Positions 5,738 through 8,203 of a DNA stretch of 8,203 nucleotides are shown here, in pieces. Origin of the DNA: Vulcanimicrobiota bacterium (GTDB lineage Bacteria > Vulcanimicrobiota > Vulcanimicrobiia > Vulcanimicrobiales > Vulcanimicrobiaceae); assembly GCA_003167055.1 (NCBI GenBank), contig PMUE01000059.1, positions 2,929 to 11,131 of the forward strand, given 5' to 3'. The stretch's first letter is position 1, and each line of letters begins with the position of its first letter. The notes beneath the pieces are model-generated. The model saw only the letters and a program-made list of their open reading frames with translations, made no database searches and was not told the origin of the DNA. A program made the position numbers and the translations under genes.

Positions 5738-6451
5738 TTACAGCTTTAGCTCTGGGTCCTCGCCGAACACGAGCGTAAAGAGCCAGCCGCCGGCCGCGCC
5801 GCCGAGCAGTGGCGCGACCCAGAATAACCACAACTGCGAGAGTTCTTCGGGTCCCGCGAAGAGCGCCGGTCCCGTGCTGCGCGCCGGATTTACCGAGGTG
5901 TTGTCGACCGGGATCGAGATCAAATGAATCAGCGTGAGCGCAAGCCCGATCGCAATCCCGGCAAAACCCTTGGGCACCTCTCGGTGCGTTGACCCGACGA
6001 TGACCCACACAAAGCCGAAGGTCAACACGAACTCGATGACGAGCGCCGACGTCATGTTGTAGCCGCCGGGCGAGAGATCGCCGTAGCCGTTGCTCGCAAA
6101 TTGTCCGGGCACCCAGCCGGGTTGGCCGGATGCGATGAGATACAGCACCGCCGCGCCGACGATCGCACCGACGACCTGTGCGACGATGTATGGCAGCACT
6201 TCGCGACCCGGAAAACGCTTCGCGAGCCACATGCCGACAGTGACTGCAGGATTGAGATACGCTCCCGAAATGCGGCCGATGGCATACGCCATCGTCAGCA
6301 CGGTGAGCCCAAAGGCGAGCGCGACGCCGGCGAAGCCGATACCGAGTTTCGGAAATGCCGCGGCGAGCACCGCCGCACCGCAACCACCAAAGACCAGCCA
6401 GAACGTGCCGAACGCCTCGGCGATCAGACGCCGTGATAACGGCTGACTCAT
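5738..6451 (-). CDS. aqpZ: Aquaporin Z, water channel
   Basis: Inner-membrane water channel of 237 residues, very like E. coli AqpZ. It keeps the opening FGTFWLVFGGCGAAVLAAAF (14-33), the first NPA at 67-69 (SGAYLNPAVT), the second NPA with its arginine at 188-191 (TSVNPARSTGPAL), and LTLIHLISIPV (172-182). Aligned by eye to AqpZ, the selectivity filter is F47, H176, T185 and R191, the narrow arrangement of strict water channels, not glycerol facilitators. Six membrane segments and two half-helices are accounted for. The ATG at 6451-6449 overlaps the stop of the molybdenum hydroxylase gene (ATGA), and GAGG lies eight bases upstream inside that gene, so translation is probably coupled. It is followed by an 84-base gap with hairpins. 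The identification is very secure; why it travels with a molybdenum enzyme is unknown. Confidence 0.97.
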   Translation of the reverse strand: MSQPLSRRLIAEAFGTFWLVFGGCGAAVLAAAFPKLGIGFAGVALAFGLTVLTMAYAIGRISGAYLNPAVTVGMWLAKRFPGREVLPYIVAQVVGAIVGAAVLYLIASGQPGWVPGQFASNGYGDLSPGGYNMTSALVIEFVLTFGFVWVIVGSTHREVPKGFAGIAIGLALTLIHLISIPVDNTSVNPARSTGPALFAGPEELSQLWLFWVAPLLGGAAGGWLFTLVFGEDPELKL

Positions 6452-8203
6452 GTGTAGGCCTCGCTAAACGGCAGGACTCGCGCGCGTTTACCGTTGATCG
6501 CAAACACCGCGCTGGCAACGGCCGGTGCGATTGTCACTGTGGCAGGCTCACCGACGCCGGTGGGATTTTCGGAGCTGCTTACGATCTCGGCGTGTATTTC
6601 CGGAGCTTGATCCAGTCGCATGACGAGGAAATCGTAGAAATTGTGCTGCTGGACGGCGCCGTTCTTGATCGTGATCAGGCTTGCGAGCGCCATTGAAAGC
6701 CCGTAGTTCGTCGCACCCTCGAGCTGCTGCAGCACGATGTTCGGGTTGACCGCACGTCCGACGTCGGCGACCACGAAGGCGCGATGGACGACCGGCGTGT
6801 TGCCCTTCATTGAGACTTCAGCGACCGTTGCCACCGAGGTGCCGTTCCAAAAACCGAACGCGATGCCTTGCTTTGTTCCGGGCGCGGGCGAAGCCCACGA
6901 CGCGTTCTTGGCAACGGTACGCAACACGTTTTGGGCGCGCGGATTCTTCTTGAGAAGCGCGAGGCGGAACTCGAGCGGATCCTTACCTGCTGCGTGCGCA
7001 AGCTCGTCCATGAACGTCTCCACCACGAAGGTGTTCCAGTTGGCGCCGGGCGCGCGTAAGCTGCCCGGGGGAACTCCGCTTTTCGGGTTGATGTAGTACG
7101 CATGGTAATTCGGGATCTCGTACGATGAATTCACAACCGTATCCATCGAGACCGAATCCACTCCGCTCGGCGGCAACGGGAAGCCCAACCCTTGGTAGAT
7201 CGAGTCCATCACCACCGTGTGCTGCATCGCTACCAGGTTCCCGTGCTCGTCGAGCACGCCGCTCACGCTATTGGCCGCCATCGGTTTGTACCAATCGTGC
7301 TGCGTATCGTCTTCGCGCTGCCAAATGACTTGGACCGGCGATTTGATCGCTTTGCTCACCCAGACCGCATCGTTGGTGAAGTCTGAGTACAGCCGTCGCC
7401 CAAATCCGCCGCCGAGATAGGTCGTGTGAATCTGCACTTTGTCGACCGGAACGCCGGCGATCTTGGCTGCTGACGCCTGCGCAAGGGTTTGCACCTGCGT
7501 CGGCGCCCAGATTTCGACACCATCGCTCGTTACCGACGCGGTCGCGTTCATCGGCTCCATCGCCGCGTGCGCGCAGAGATTTCCGAAGTAGGTCGCTTCC
7601 AACGTCTTCCCGCTCACGTTCTTCGAGCCGCGCTCAACGGCGGGAATCGCGCCGGTTCCTTCGCTTGCAAGTTTAAGGTAGCGCGCCTTGAGCGTGTCGG
7701 TGCTTTGGCTCGCAAACGGACCGTTGTCGTATTGGACGGTGAGGGCCGCCTTGCCCTGAAATGCCGCCCACGAGTTGTCGGCGACAACGGCGACGCCGCT
7801 TGGAATCTGCACGACGTCGATGACGCCTTTGACTTGCTTGGCTTTGCTCGCGTCGAACGACGTGACTTTTGCACCAAAGACCGGCGGGTACAGGACTGAA
7901 GCGAACTTCATGCCGGGCACGCGCACGTCGATCCCGTATTTCGCGGTGCCGTTCACTTTGAGCGGCGTATCGATGCGCTGATTCACCTTGCCGATCAGCG
8001 TAAATTGATCTGGGGACTTCAGTGTCGGCTTCGCCGGAGCCGGAATCGACGCGGCCGCGCCGACCAGACTGCCGTACGTCGCCGTGCGATTGTTCTTCGC
8101 ATCGACCACCGTGCCGCTCTTGGTGGTCAGCGTCGAAGCGTCGACGCCCCATTGTTTTGCGGCCGCGGCAACCAGCATGGCCCGCGCGCTCGCGCCTGCG
8201 GTG
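6448..8203 (-). CDS. Molybdopterin-binding (large) subunit of a xanthine dehydrogenase/IorB-type hydroxylase, 5' end missing
   Basis: Catalytic subunit of a molybdenum hydroxylase of the isoquinoline 1-oxidoreductase beta / aldehyde dehydrogenase type. These enzymes insert oxygen from water into aldehydes or N-heterocycles, passing electrons to a 2Fe-2S partner. Numbered from an internal ATG at 8178, one sees a DVRVPGMKFASVLYPPVFGA block (84-103), HAAMEPMNATA (204-214), the cofactor loop LGGGFGRR (255-262), RAPGANWNTFVVETFMDELA (375-394), DVGRAVNPN (472-480) and TGVGEPATVTIAPAV (540-554), with the likely general-base glutamate E544. The frame runs open past 8178 to the edge (residues TAGASARA precede the ATG and fit the family), so that ATG is not the start and perhaps a fifth or more of the protein is missing. 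A small iron-sulfur subunit gene is expected just outside. The stop overlaps the aqpZ start. The substrate cannot be told. Confidence 0.93.
   Translation of the reverse strand, partial: TAGASARAMLVAAAAKQWGVDASTLTTKSGTVVDAKNNRTATYGSLVGAAASIPAPAKPTLKSPDQFTLIGKVNQRIDTPLKVNGTAKYGIDVRVPGMKFASVLYPPVFGAKVTSFDASKAKQVKGVIDVVQIPSGVAVVADNSWAAFQGKAALTVQYDNGPFASQSTDTLKARYLKLASEGTGAIPAVERGSKNVSGKTLEATYFGNLCAHAAMEPMNATASVTSDGVEIWAPTQVQTLAQASAAKIAGVPVDKVQIHTTYLGGGFGRRLYSDFTNDAVWVSKAIKSPVQVIWQREDDTQHDWYKPMAANSVSGVLDEHGNLVAMQHTVVMDSIYQGLGFPLPPSGVDSVSMDTVVNSSYEIPNYHAYYINPKSGVPPGSLRAPGANWNTFVVETFMDELAHAAGKDPLEFRLALLKKNPRAQNVLRTVAKNASWASPAPGTKQGIAFGFWNGTSVATVAEVSMKGNTPVVHRAFVVADVGRAVNPNIVLQQLEGATNYGLSMALASLITIKNGAVQQHNFYDFLVMRLDQAPEIHAEIVSSSENPTGVGEPATVTIAPAVASAVFAINGKRARVLPFSEAYT

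Noticed and set aside
5694..6518. A 274-residue minus-strand open frame over aqpZ
   Set aside because: Arginine- and alanine-rich shadow of aqpZ, a side effect of GC-rich codon use.

Overview
The window is a densely packed stretch of bacterial chromosome. It is GC-rich by eye and carries nine protein genes, one of them cut by the right edge. I see no RNA gene, insertion sequence, phage gene or CRISPR array. All nine products belong to bacterial families. A periplasmic PBP4-type peptidase (DacB), an exported methionine sulfoxide reductase and a pseudopilin-like protein point to a free-living bacterium with a peptidoglycan wall and oxidative metabolism. The phylum cannot be fixed from the sequence; an uncultured GC-rich lineage such as Eremiobacterota is only a guess.

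Layout. (1) 17-862, minus: FkbM-type SAM methyltransferase. (2) 861-3316, plus: dacB followed by an lldD-like FMN alpha-hydroxyacid dehydrogenase, joined by a 4-base GTGA overlap. (3) 3313-4278, minus: zinc-free quinone oxidoreductase, convergent with (2) and overlapping it by 4 bases. (4) 4340-4816, plus: exported MsrB, divergent from (3) across a 61-base gap. (5) 4800-8203, minus: a run transcribed right to left. It starts with the large molybdenum-hydroxylase subunit (5' end off the right edge). aqpZ follows through an ATGA overlap, then an 84-base gap with several inverted repeats, then a DUF5671 membrane protein and a pseudopilin-like anchored protein, again joined by ATGA.

Of the eight junctions, six are overlaps, so nearly all regulatory signal must lie inside coding sequence or in the two short gaps. 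Several genes share a redox theme: lactate oxidation to the quinone pool, quinone/NADPH chemistry, repair of oxidised methionine and a molybdenum hydroxylase. They do not form one recognisable pathway. The points most worth a second look are a hairpin that could mask the ribosome site of the DUF5671 gene, the DUF5671/pseudopilin pair of unknown role, an aquaporin coupled to a molybdenum hydroxylase, two divergent genes whose start codons share one CATG, and a 9-bp inverted repeat at a convergent junction. I found no clear previously undescribed multi-gene system.
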